From positions 42,569-106,568 of the forward strand of contig MNCI01035635.1 in assembly GCA_015680685.1 (NCBI GenBank): a DNA stretch of 64,000 nt, written 5' to 3'. The translations under genes were made by a program, and so were the position numbers. The stretch is from Gnetum montanum (Eukaryota; Streptophyta; Gnetopsida; Gnetales; Gnetaceae). Below, piece by piece: positions 36,261 through 45,459 of this stretch (positions within the stretch are counted from its first letter, which is position 1; every line of letters starts with the position of its first letter). The notes under the pieces are model-generated. The model was not told the DNA's origin. It worked only from the letters and a program-made list of their open reading frames with translations, and searched no databases.

Positions 36261-36350
36261 GTGTCACTAATTTCAGTGTTAATCAATTCCGTGTCACTAA
36301 TTTCAGTGTTAATGAAGTCCGTGTCACTAATTTCAGTATTAATGAATTCC
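36261..36350. repeat. 30-bp minisatellite, three copies
   Basis: GTGTCACTAATTTCAGTGTT starts at 36261, 36291 and 36321. The unit is a multiple of three and is open on both strands: plus strand reads VSLISVLMNS, minus strand reads FINTEISDT, repeated. The plus frame stays open from 36237 to 36581 (114 codons) but has no recognised domain beyond the repeat. Confidence 0.85.
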
Positions 36351-37120
36351 TTTGAGAATTGTTGGGCATCTTATTTTCGGATTTTGGTAGAACAGGGAAC
36401 TTCAGTGACGTTAACACGCATAGAGATGGTGCCGCACTTGACTTTTTGTTTACCTCTTTTATTGGAGAATTTCCTTGTCAAACTGGCTACACCAGCGCAC
36501 ATCTTCTTCAATTTTTGTCTTCTGCGTGTCCAAGAAATTTATGCGGGTGGAAGATTCAAACTATGGAGAAAATGTCAATGAATTCGGTCAGATAAATCAC
36601 TTTAAAAACAAGCATCTATAGACTCAACTCGTGCAGGCCAAGATTCTTGTGTAACAATACACCAGAAAAATAGTATAGATTATGGTTATTTGACTACTTT
36701 AAATGTTAGTCATGATTTAAACACCATAATATGCAAGGAAGCAAATTACATTCCAAAAGTTCTCTGTCAACCTGAATAAGGGTAGTTAAAATTGATGGAA
36801 AGCTTTAGTTTCTAAGGAAAGCAAATCACATTCCAAAAGCAACATAGAATATAGTGTTTGAACTTTTACTTTCTCCAATAAAAAAGTCTTTTACACCCAC
36901 ATTCTATGCCCAAACAATACACTGAAAAAATAGTATTTAAATTAAAAGATTTGATACCTACCTTTCCAAGCGTATATTCCTAATGCCAAGTTTTAATTAG
37001 TCCGCTATTCTTTCCTTTTGACCCATTTACTCCATTTGAAGTTGTTTCCACCTATTGTTATGATAATATTGTTATGATAATAATAAGCATGGAGTAAGGT
37101 AAAATGCATCCGACACAAAT

Positions 37121-37285
37121 AGACAGTGATGGATCATCACCTAGTCTCTGCCTCCTCTGGGTGCCTCCGACACAATGCAATGATAGACAGTGACGGATCA
37201 TCACCTAATCTGCCTCCTTGGCCAAATTCACAAAGTGCATCCGACAAAATGCAACTATACACAGTGATGGATCATCACCTATGCG
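37121..37285. repeat. Minisatellite, three copies of 64-74 bp
   Basis: ACAGTGATGGATCATCACCT (one copy with GACGG) occurs at 37123, 37187 and 37261, separated by related CTGCCTCC and GTGCATCCGACA words. It lies about 1 kb upstream of the UGT start. Confidence 0.8.
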
Positions 37286-37915
37286 CAGGAGATTCACGAT
37301 TAGGATAAATTTTCACGAACTGTTAGCGTCGGATTCGGGGGCGCGTACAGAAGCGCATTAAATTCGCAATGGGTACGTATTTTATAATTTCCAATGAAAT
37401 TTTGTGTGTTGTACGTATACATTGAAATGGTCGCCTTGCCTTGTGCTTGTATTGTTCTTGCCTTTCTAGTTCTTGCGATGTCTGCATTTTACATTAAAAT
37501 CTTACGTATCTTCTCCTGTTCTGAATCATACCAAAAATTTCATTTCATTGTTAAGTGGTAAGCAAGCAATCAAGATTCATGGCATCGGCATGAGACGGAC
37601 CACAGAAAACAAGGGAGTACGAATAAATCAACAAACACACGGAAATCACGAAAGGGCTACTATGGCCCCAAAGGCCGAAGGGGCAACTATGGGTCATACG
37701 GAAAGTTTTGGACGGGGCGTGCGAGGAAAACATTGCATTTGCATGGATTCGCCTGGGTTTGGGAGCGTCAAAGATTCCGCCATGACTCACATTCACGCGT
37801 GTTTATTGTTCATTGCTGGGTTTTGCTCTTTTTCTCATATCTCAACTTTTAAAAAATCTGTTTGCTTATAACTTGGCACCCAGGGCGCTGAAATTGGCTG
37901 TGGGACCGATCCTTT

Positions 37916-38075
37916 CGATAATTTTCTTCTTCCGTTTCAGATACGGATCTTCATGGACAGGTACACTTGATTTTTCAAAAGCAGTGTCTGAGGATCGATA
38001 ATTTTCTTCTTCCGTTTCAGATACGGATCTTCATGGACAGGTACACTTGATTTTTCAAAAGCAGTGTCTGAGGAT
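37916..38075. repeat. 80-bp direct duplication upstream of the UGT
   Basis: CGATAATTTTCTTCTTCCGT starts at 37916 and 37996, and the 80-base units are almost identical. Each contains TTTCAG and later ACAGGTAC, so each looks superficially like a short exon between splice sites. No evidence of use can be seen from sequence. Confidence 0.9.
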
Positions 38076-38214
38076 TGATTGGTGAGTGAATCCTTTAACT
38101 TTATCGGGGGTTTGTATGCGACTAAGTTTAAAGCCACGTTTTATGACTTCAAAAACAGGAACAGAAAAGGATCACCACAAATGGTCAAGCAAGCAAGCAG
38201 AAACAAAAACGAGG

Positions 38215-38280
38215 ATGAAGGCCAAGATCAAGACGCAGTCTTATAATTTTAAAAACAAGCACTCACAAGGATCACTATAA
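38215..38280 (+). other. Upstream ORF in the UGT leader
   Basis: ATG at 38215 opens 21 codons ending TAA at 38278-38280. It begins MKAKIKT, nearly the same as the UGT start MNAKIKT at 38341, 126 bases downstream in the same frame. The two starts are remnants of a local duplication (AAGCAAGCAAGC precedes both). If the mRNA includes this ATG it could lower translation of the UGT. Whether it is transcribed is unknown. Confidence 0.45.
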
Positions 38281-38340
38281 ATTCACAAAGGGTCCTTCAT
38301 TTTGAAGCAAGCAAGCGACAATCCTGAAACTAAGGCCAAG

Positions 38341-40273
38341 ATGAACGCCAAGATCAAGACCGACGGACATGTGGTGATGATTCCGCTACCACAGCAAGCT
38401 CACACAACTCTGATGCTGCAGCTTGCTCAGCTGCTCATTGATAACAATGTCTTGGTCACTTTTCTCTCCTCGGAAAGCACTTACAACAGGCTAAGGAAGC
38501 CTAAGTCCACTCCTCAGATTCGATTCCTAACATTCCCAGAGCCATCGGAGCAGCCCAGCCCACTACAATTTTATGAATACCTCAAATATCTTGGTGCTGT
38601 GGGGGCAGCAGCCGCAGCGGGCATAGACGCCATTGTCAACAAAGAACAAGAAGAAGATGAAGACAGCTGCAAACAGGCTCGCGTGAGTGCTGTTTTCTTG
38701 GACGGCTCGTACAGAGGCATCAATCAAACCGTCCGAAAACATGGACTGGCCATGATCAACGTCGGCGTCGTGACCGCTGCGGCGCGCCTGCTCGTGTTAA
38801 ACACTCCCTTGCTCTTCCAGGACAGGCTCCTTCCTCCTCCCAGTATGTACTAATTGCTCTCCTGCCATGCCAAACTTTTTGTTGCCTTCTTAGTATAATT
38901 TTGCTTGGATTGCACATATTTCTTCCTCTTAGATGGTTACTTTGTTGAGTAAGAATTTAACTTTGATGGATTACCTTAGTAACCCTTGTGAAAGGGATTC
39001 TGAAAATTGTCAGATAAATGCAATGATCTCATGAATCCACAAAATAACTCGGAATCTTGGGGGTTACAACCCTAAATAATTGAAACAGAGGTACACTACA
39101 AATTTCATAGAAGTTTATAATTCGGTGCCACATAGTAAAATCAAACCTGTAACCTGGGGTAACTAAGACCAAAACTGTGAATCTTAAGGGTATTTGTAAT
39201 CTTGGTATCTAAAACAGTAATTATAGGCTTTGAAAGACCTTTCATCACTCAATAACTTGGTATCATTGGTTTTACTGAAAACTGGAAATGTTTATTAAGT
39301 CCAGATGATGGTTCTTTTAATTTAGAATCCATATGAGGATGGAACTGACTTTGCAGAGGACAAGGATGCGTTGGACAAATTTATGGAGAAATCCGTGGGG
39401 GTGATACAGTCGCTGCCCTGGCTACGGGGCAAGGATCTCCTTGCATACCATCATCATTTGGACGCACCGCTAAGCGGGTTCGATCCCCAAGCGGATCCGC
39501 CGGATGCAGTGGTGCTCAACACCTGGGATGACGTAGAGGCCTCGGTCCTGGCGGATCTCAACGGCGCCGATAAGTACGCCGGCAAGGCCACGGGAATAGG
39601 CCCAATGGCAGCCTGGAGCGCCGGAAAAACCAAAACCCCGCTCTGTTCTTTCAACCTCTACACCGAAGACAGGCGTTGTTTGGACTGGTTGGCTAAACAC
39701 AAACCCAGAACCGTAGTCTACGTCGCCTTCGGCAGCACCGGAGCTCTGTCAGCACAGGAACTCTCTGCTATTGCAAAAGGTCTCCGGCACAGCGGTTACC
39801 CGGTTTTATGGGTGGCCTCCAAGAACTGCGCCGGCGGAGTTCCGGCGGATGTGAGGGAGATGTTAGAAGAGAATGAAGCGAGGGCGTGTTTGGTAGAATG
39901 GGCTCCGCAGAGGGAGGTTCTGGGACATCCTGCAGTGGGAGCATATGTGAGCCACGGCGGATGGATCTCGGCGCAGGAGGCGATACTGGCGGGTGTTCCG
40001 TTGCTGTGTGGGTGCTGTACCTTCGCGGACCAGGCCTGCAACAGGAGGTTTCTCACGCATGTGCTTCGTGTTGGTCTGCAGCTGAATCAGGGATGTACTA
40101 GTGATGATGTGGTGAAGGCTGTGAAGACTCTCATGGAGGATCCTGTGGCTTCTTCTGATTTGCACAGGAACGTTGAGCTTATCCGTGAGTCGGCCATGGC
40201 CGCTGTTGCAGAAGGTGGGTCCTCGCACGCTGCCTTGGTTCGCCTTTTGCAAATAATCAGGGCACGTGGGTAG
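38341..40273 (+). CDS. Family 1 UDP-glycosyltransferase (two exons)
   Basis: Transfers a sugar from a UDP-sugar to a small acceptor; acceptor unknown. Proposed exons are 38341-38842 and 39357-40273, with a 514-base phase-1 intron (donor A|GTATGT, acceptor TTTGCAG), 472 residues in all, normal for plant UGTs. The N-terminus reads DGHVVMIPLPQQAHTTL, with the His where the catalytic base sits. SAVFLDGSYRG carries a candidate activating Asp. The PSPG box runs WAPQREVLGH ... PAVGAYVSHGGW ... TFADQ (about 39,898-40,035). It is atypical: HGGWIS replaces the usual HCGWNS, and LLCGCCTFADQ is one residue longer than usual and lacks the WP pair. The start at 38341 is the first ATG of the open frame. A TATA-like ACTATAAATT lies about 65 bases upstream but overlaps the end of the uORF. 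It looks intact and is the only such gene here. Confidence 0.88.
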
Positions 40274-40682
40274 GGCCTAGTCCCCGCTGGAATTTGCCCG
40301 GGATACGTTACCATGTTAAATGTTTGCTTTTTAGCTTTTTATAGCTTTCTCCTTTTATCTTCTCCCATGATTTCTTCTGTGCAGAGAGAAAAGCATAGCT
40401 GCCATGTGTCAAGTCATAGTACTCCAAATTTTTCTCCATACTACCTCCTTTTCTTTTTTTATGATTAATGGCATCTGTTCAATCAAGTTACAAGAAGAAA
40501 TCAACTTGTTAATGGTTGATTGATAGATTAAAAATATCTTTATTAGTATTATTATTATAAAATTTGTTAAAAGTAAAAGAAAACTAGACTTAACAAGTGA
40601 GCCATGTTAGATACAACATCAAGTTCCAAACAAACGAACAACCTATTTTTGAAAAGGTGAAGTGCTTTACTCTTTTTTTTTT

Positions 40683-40683
40683 N
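40683..40683. other. Single N marking a hidden gap
   Basis: At the equivalent point of the paralogous flank (about 43,520-43,590) there are some 60-70 extra bases of AT-rich sequence between the T run and TAATAATTATTTTT. Confidence 0.65.
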
Positions 40684-40790
40684 TAATAATAATTATTTTT
40701 TAAAATAGAATGTAAACCTAATACTATAAACCTTTAAAAACATATCCAACGAGTTCTGATTTAATGCTTTAGGGATTCTATCAAGAGACA

Positions 40791-42259
40791 CAAACTTTTT
40801 GTTGCCTTCTTAGTACAATTTTGCTTGGATTGCACATATTTCTTCCTCTTAGATGGTTACTTTGTTGAGTAAGAATTTAACTTTGATAGATTACCTTAAT
40901 AACCCTTGTGAAAGGGATTCTGAAATGCAATGATCTCATGAATCCACAAACTAACTCGGAATCTTGGGGGTTGCAATCCTAAATAATTGAAACATAGGTA
41001 CACTACAAATTTCATAGAAGTTTATAATTCAGTGCCACATAGTAAAATCAAATAGTAAAATCAAACCTGTAACGTGGGGTAAACCAAAACTGTGAATCTT
41101 AAGGGTATTTGTAATCTTGGTATCTAAAACTGTAATTATAGACTTTGGAAGACCTTTCATCACTCAATAACTTGGTATCATTGGTTTTACTGAAAGCTGG
41201 AAATGTTTATCAAGTCCGGATGATGGTTCTTTTAATTTAGAATCCATATGAGGATGGAACTGACTTTGCAGAGGACAAGGATGCGTTGGACAAATTTATG
41301 GAGAAATCCGTGGGGGTGATACAGTCAGTGCCCTACGGGGCAAGGATCTCCTTGCATACCATGATCATTTGGACGCGCCGCTAAGCGGTTTCGATGCCCA
41401 AGCGGATCTGCCGGATGCAGTGCTGCTCAACACCTGGGATGACATAGAGGCCTCGGTCCTGGCGGATCTCAACGGCGCCGATAAGTACGCTGGCAAGGCC
41501 ATGGGAATAGGCCCAATGGCAGCCTGGAGCGCTGGAAAAACCAAAACCCCGCTCTGTTCTTTCAACCTCTACACCGAAGACAGGCGTTGTTTGGACTGGT
41601 TGGCTAAACACAAACCCAGAACCGTAGTCTACGTCGCCTTCGGCAGCACCGGAGCTCTGTCAGCACAGGAACTCTCTGCTATTGCAAAAGGTCTCCGGCA
41701 CAGCGGTTACCCGGTTTTATGGGTGGCCTCCAAGAACTGCGCCGGCGGAGTTCCGGCGGATGTGAGGGAGATGTTAGAAGAGAATGAAGCGAGGGCGTGT
41801 TTGGTAGAATGGGCTCCGCAGAGGGAGGTTCTGGGACATCCTGCAGTGGGAGCATACGTGAGCCACGGCTGATGGATCTCGGCGCAGGAGGTGATACTGG
41901 CGGGTGTTCCGTTGCTGTGTGGCTGCTGTACCTTCGTGGACCAGGCCTGCAACAGGAGGTTTCTCACGCATGTGGTTCGTGTTGGTCTGCAGCTGAAGCA
42001 GGGATGTACTAGTGATGATGTGGTGAAGGCGGTGAAGACTCTCATGGAGGATCCTGTGGCTTCTTCTGATTTGCTCAGGAACGTTGAGCTTATCCGTGAG
42101 TCGGCCGTGGCCGCTGTTGCAGAAGGTGGGTCCTCGCACGCTGCCTTGGTTCGCCTTTTGCAAATCGTCAGGGCACATGGAATTTGCCCGGGATACGTTA
42201 CCATGTTATACGTTTGCTTTTTAGCTTTTTCTAGCTTTCTCCTTTTTCTTCTTCCATGA
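40791..42259 (+). pseudogene. UGT pseudogene: second copy lacking exon 1
   Basis: This copy begins inside the intron, so exon 1 with the N-terminal acceptor domain and catalytic His is absent. Exon 2 (from about 41,272) has a 4-base deletion near 41,333 (ACAGTCAGTGCCCTACGGGG versus CCCTGGCTACGGGG in the first copy), which shifts the frame. A TGA at 41870-41872 replaces a Gly codon inside the PSPG box (HGGW becomes HG-stop). After that the frame reopens to 42259 with a changed end, because the original TAG is replaced by a short deletion. It cannot make a working enzyme. High similarity to the first copy shows a fairly recent duplication. Confidence 0.9.
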
Positions 42260-42296
42260 TTTCTTACTTGCAGAGAGAAAAGCATAGCTACCATGT

Positions 42297-42737
42297 TCAG
42301 TAGCCACGATATGGTGTCATCGTGTCATCCCCTACGATGTCGTCAAATCTATAAATAAGAGGTGGCGCTCCCTTTATTTCCCATCCTAGGTTTAAAGTAG
42401 GAAAACTTTGGTAGATTGATCACTCCAGAGATAGAATATTTTCCATGTGCACGCAGTAGGAGTCCCCAAGTGAACGGATCTTTATTCGAGCAACATTGTA
42501 CCTGAATGCAAGTTGTGTACAGTAATAAAGATTAGCTTTGTGGATAAACCTTACAGTGCATGGAATAGGATTTTATTACTTGTTATTTATTACCCTACAG
42601 TAGCGCTGCATGAGTACGACTTGATTATGAACATTTACGAATGTGTACGGCTAATCAAGGAATTGGCTGCTCATCGTGATTAGATTCTCTTACCCTTTCC
42701 TCCTAGTTAAGTGCCTCAGTACTACCACTTCGAGCAC
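42297..42737 (+). mobile_element. Gypsy LTR fragment F in the 3' flank of the UGT pseudogene
   Basis: Similarity to the UGT flank ends after CTACCATGT. What follows is LTR sequence of the C/E type: CTATAAATAAGAGG (TATA box at 42,349), GATAGAATATTTTCCATGTG, GAACGGATCTTTATTCGAGC, and GTTAAGTGCCTCAGTA before the N gap. The 5' LTR terminus is not recognisable. Because UGT-flank sequence resumes after the gap, this may be a solo LTR or a larger insertion with most of it unsequenced. Confidence 0.8.
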
Positions 42738-43488
42738 NNNNNNNNNNNNNNNNNNNNNNNNNNNNNNNNNNNNNNNNNNNNNNNNNNNNNNNNNNNNNNN
42801 NNNNNNNNNNNNNNNNNNNNNNNNNNNNNNNNNNNNNNNNNNNNNNNNNNNNNNNNNNNNNNNNNNNNNNNNNNNNNNNNNNNNNNNNNNNNNNNNNNNN
42901 NNNNNNNNNNNNNNNNNNNNNNNNNNNNNNNNNNNNNNNNNNNNNNNNNNNNNNNNNNNNNNNNNNNNNNNNNNNNNNNNNNNNNNNNNNNNNNNNNNNN
43001 NNNNNNNNNNNNNNNNNNNNNNNNNNNNNNNNNNNNNNNNNNNNNNNNNNNNNNNNNNNNNNNNNNNNNNNNNNNNNNNNNNNNNNNNNNNNNNNNNNNN
43101 NNNNNNNNNNNNNNNNNNNNNNNNNNNNNNNNNNNNNNNNNNNNNNNNNNNNNNNNNNNNNNNNNNNNNNNNNNNNNNNNNNNNNNNNNNNNNNNNNNNN
43201 NNNNNNNNNNNNNNNNNNNNNNNNNNNNNNNNNNNNNNNNNNNNNNNNNNNNNNNNNNNNNNNNNNNNNNNNNNNNNNNNNNNNNNNNNNNNNNNNNNNN
43301 NNNNNNNNNNNNNNNNNNNNNNNNNNNNNNNNNNNNNNNNNNNNNNNNNNNNNNNNNNNNNNNNNNNNNNNNNNNNNNNNNNNNNNNNNNNNNNNNNNNN
43401 NNNNNNNNNNNNNNNNNNNNNNNNNNNNNNNNNNNNNNNNNNNNNNNNNNNNNNNNNNNNNNNNNNNNNNNNNNNNNNNNNNNNNNNN
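42738..43488. other. Assembly gap (751 N)
   Basis: A run of N between LTR fragment F and the resumed UGT downstream flank. Confidence 0.97.
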
Positions 43489-44251
43489 TTTTGAAAAGGT
43501 GAAGTGCTTTACTCTTTTTTTAAAATCCTTTGAATACTAATTATATATTATGTATATATATACCTATGTATATAAAATGCATATATAATAATAATTATTT
43601 TTAAAAATAAAATGTAAACCTAATACTATAAACCTTTAAAAACATATCCAATGAGTTCTGATTTAATGCTTTAGGGATTCTCTCAAGAGACACAAATAGA
43701 ACAAGGTACTTTCTTGTAACCCATCAATACATATGCTAACAAATTTAAATATGAGACCCTTGATGATTTTAAACAAGGAGAATTAACATAATAATAATTA
43801 TTATTATTAAAGAAAAGGGAAGCGAGGAACTCTAGTTTTATGCCACTATTATGAACTCCAGATATAGTCACAATGAATCATGGTTGGACATGAGAAAGAA
43901 TGAACTTAATATTCCAATAATTGATTGCTAGCACAAATCCTTTCTAGCCCATCATGAATTTCTCACATTGAGTTATTTCATCATAATTTACTATGTATTG
44001 CCAAATTATGAAGGTAACTTAAAATTATACAAGTTGTTTTAAATAAATGCAACCCAAAAGAAAATCTTATAACATCAACTCAACATTAAAGTTAGCATCA
44101 TGTAACAACATGTAGGTAATAGGCAACTTAATAAGATATGATTCTTATTTTGGTTAACACAAAAATTAAGTCTAGGATTTCATTAATTTAAAAAAATAAA
44201 AGATTTGAGTCCAATGGTGAAGCGGAACCAAACGGGGAAGAGGATTTGAAA
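43489..44251. other. Ancestral UGT 3' flank, then AT-rich DNA
   Basis: 43,489-43,700 matches 40,655-40,787 (GAAAAGGTGAAGTGCTTTAC ... TTTAGGGATTCT), i.e. the downstream flank of the duplicated unit. Beyond 43,700 the sequence is unique here and AT-rich, with nothing recognised up to the LINE. Confidence 0.65.
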
Positions 44252-45442
44252 ATGAAGTCATTGACAGAGGGCACAGGGTGGGCACAGATGGACACGGAGA
44301 CCTAGGCAAATGCGGTGGCACAAGTGGCCATAGGTGCGCAGACTGGCATTGGACCAGCTGCGAGCGACGTGAGGAAGGTCAGGCAGGAGAACCCGCTGGC
44401 TGCACCCATAGGTACCAAGGAGTTTACAGCCTGCTGGCACAAGGGTTCGGTGATGGGGCTAAAGGTTGGTCGCCCAGCTACTAGCACCCTGGAATGTTTG
44501 GAATGTAGCTTGCTTGGCAAGTTCGTCTCGGAGGATGTGTGGCCACGGATGGACTTGATTCGAAGATGGGTTCGGTTGGTTTGGGGGCTGGACATGGTGA
44601 CGGTCAAAAGCTTGGCTGATGACCATCTCTTGTTTTGCTTTGACTCGGTGGCAGATAGGGAACTCATCCTGGTGGAAGGACCCTAGTTTTATGGGGCATG
44701 GGGGTTGGCGCTGGCACCCTGGCGTTCAGGGGCGTACTACGATTAGGGTCTTTTTGAACAAGCACCAATTTGGATATGGTTGCATGGCCTCCCCCTAGAA
44801 TATTGGTTGGATAATTTTTTGAAATTGTTGGCCATGCTCTTTGGAGAGTTTATTAAATTTGACCCGTTCACCGAGGGGATGAATCATTTGGGTTTTGTGA
44901 GGTTCTATATATGGCAGTCCCTACACTCCGAGGACCGTGTTCATGAACTCGTGCTGGATACTGACCTCGGGGAGGAAAGGATCCGCGTGTAGTTTGAAAA
45001 TCTACCGCCAGCGGACCTGACATTGCCTACGGACATTACTAATGGCGTTGACCATGCGAAACATGGCTGTCCCACCCCTGGGCTCGACGATGGTGGATGG
45101 AAGCTCATCGGAAAAAAGGGATGGGTGGCAAAAAAGGGCTTGTTGGTGCCTGTAGGGGTGTCGCAGGGCAAGGTTGGGGTTGCCTTCGGCCATGGTCCAG
45201 CCCCGGGCAACAATAGCATGGCTACCCATGGCTGCAACGAGTCGAGGGGTGGGATATTCGAGGCCTCTTGGGGCAGAGGACCTATGGTTGTGGGCCCGGA
45301 CGGTCGACCAGGCAAGCCAGCTAAGGCTTCTTGCAGTGCCCCATCTGGTGCGGGCGTCCAAACAAGCTGCACTGGCTCGCCGCACACCCCCAAGACTAGG
45401 GGGTGGGCACGTCGTGGGTGGGACAGGAGCTACCGCTACTGA
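44252..45442 (+). pseudogene. LINE ORF1 (DUF4283-like)
   Basis: One reading frame of 396 codons from ATG 44252 to TGA 45442, interrupted only by three TAG codons (44303, 44684, 44990) and no frameshift. The core reads LLGKFVSEDVWPRMDLIRRW, then DDHLLFCFDSVADRELILV and WIWLHGLPLEYW, the pattern of the DUF4283 domain found in plant L1 ORF1 proteins that bind element RNA. The second TAG replaces the Trp of the usual EGPW motif. The C-terminal half is Gly/Pro/Lys-rich (GKKGWVAKKGLL). No CCHC knuckle was seen. Long minus-strand frames over this region are shadows. Confidence 0.85.
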
Positions 45443-45459
45443 GCGAATGGATCACCACT

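Larger units (their letters stand above)
38871..42296 (+). repeat. Head-to-tail 1,920-bp duplication covering UGT exon 2
   Basis: CAAACTTTTTGTTGCCTTCT occurs at 38871 (inside the UGT intron) and 40791, exactly 1,920 bases apart, and the following intron, exon 2 and 3' flank are highly similar. The joint at 40,787-40,794 reads GACACAAACTTTTT. The original right flank, still seen at 43,690 (GACACAAATAGAAC), and the intron (GCCAAACTTTTT) share CAAA, so the joint shows 4-base microhomology. Confidence 0.92.

Noticed and set aside
37473-37871. 132-codon plus-strand frame upstream of the UGT
   Set aside because: No recognised domain, opposite minus-strand frame also open, and position in a duplication-rich promoter region. 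Possible but not supported.
39454-40314. Several minus-strand and alternate plus-strand frames over the UGT
   Set aside because: All overlap exon 2, which is the frame with PSPG motifs. They recur in the pseudogene copy only because the DNA is duplicated.
42676-43502. Apparent 272- and 263-codon frames
   Set aside because: They are made almost wholly of N and are artefacts of translating the gap.
44941-45393. Long minus-strand frames (150 and 127 codons)
   Set aside because: They lie antisense to LINE ORF1, which has a DUF4283-like domain in a single sense frame. GC-rich composition explains the open shadows.
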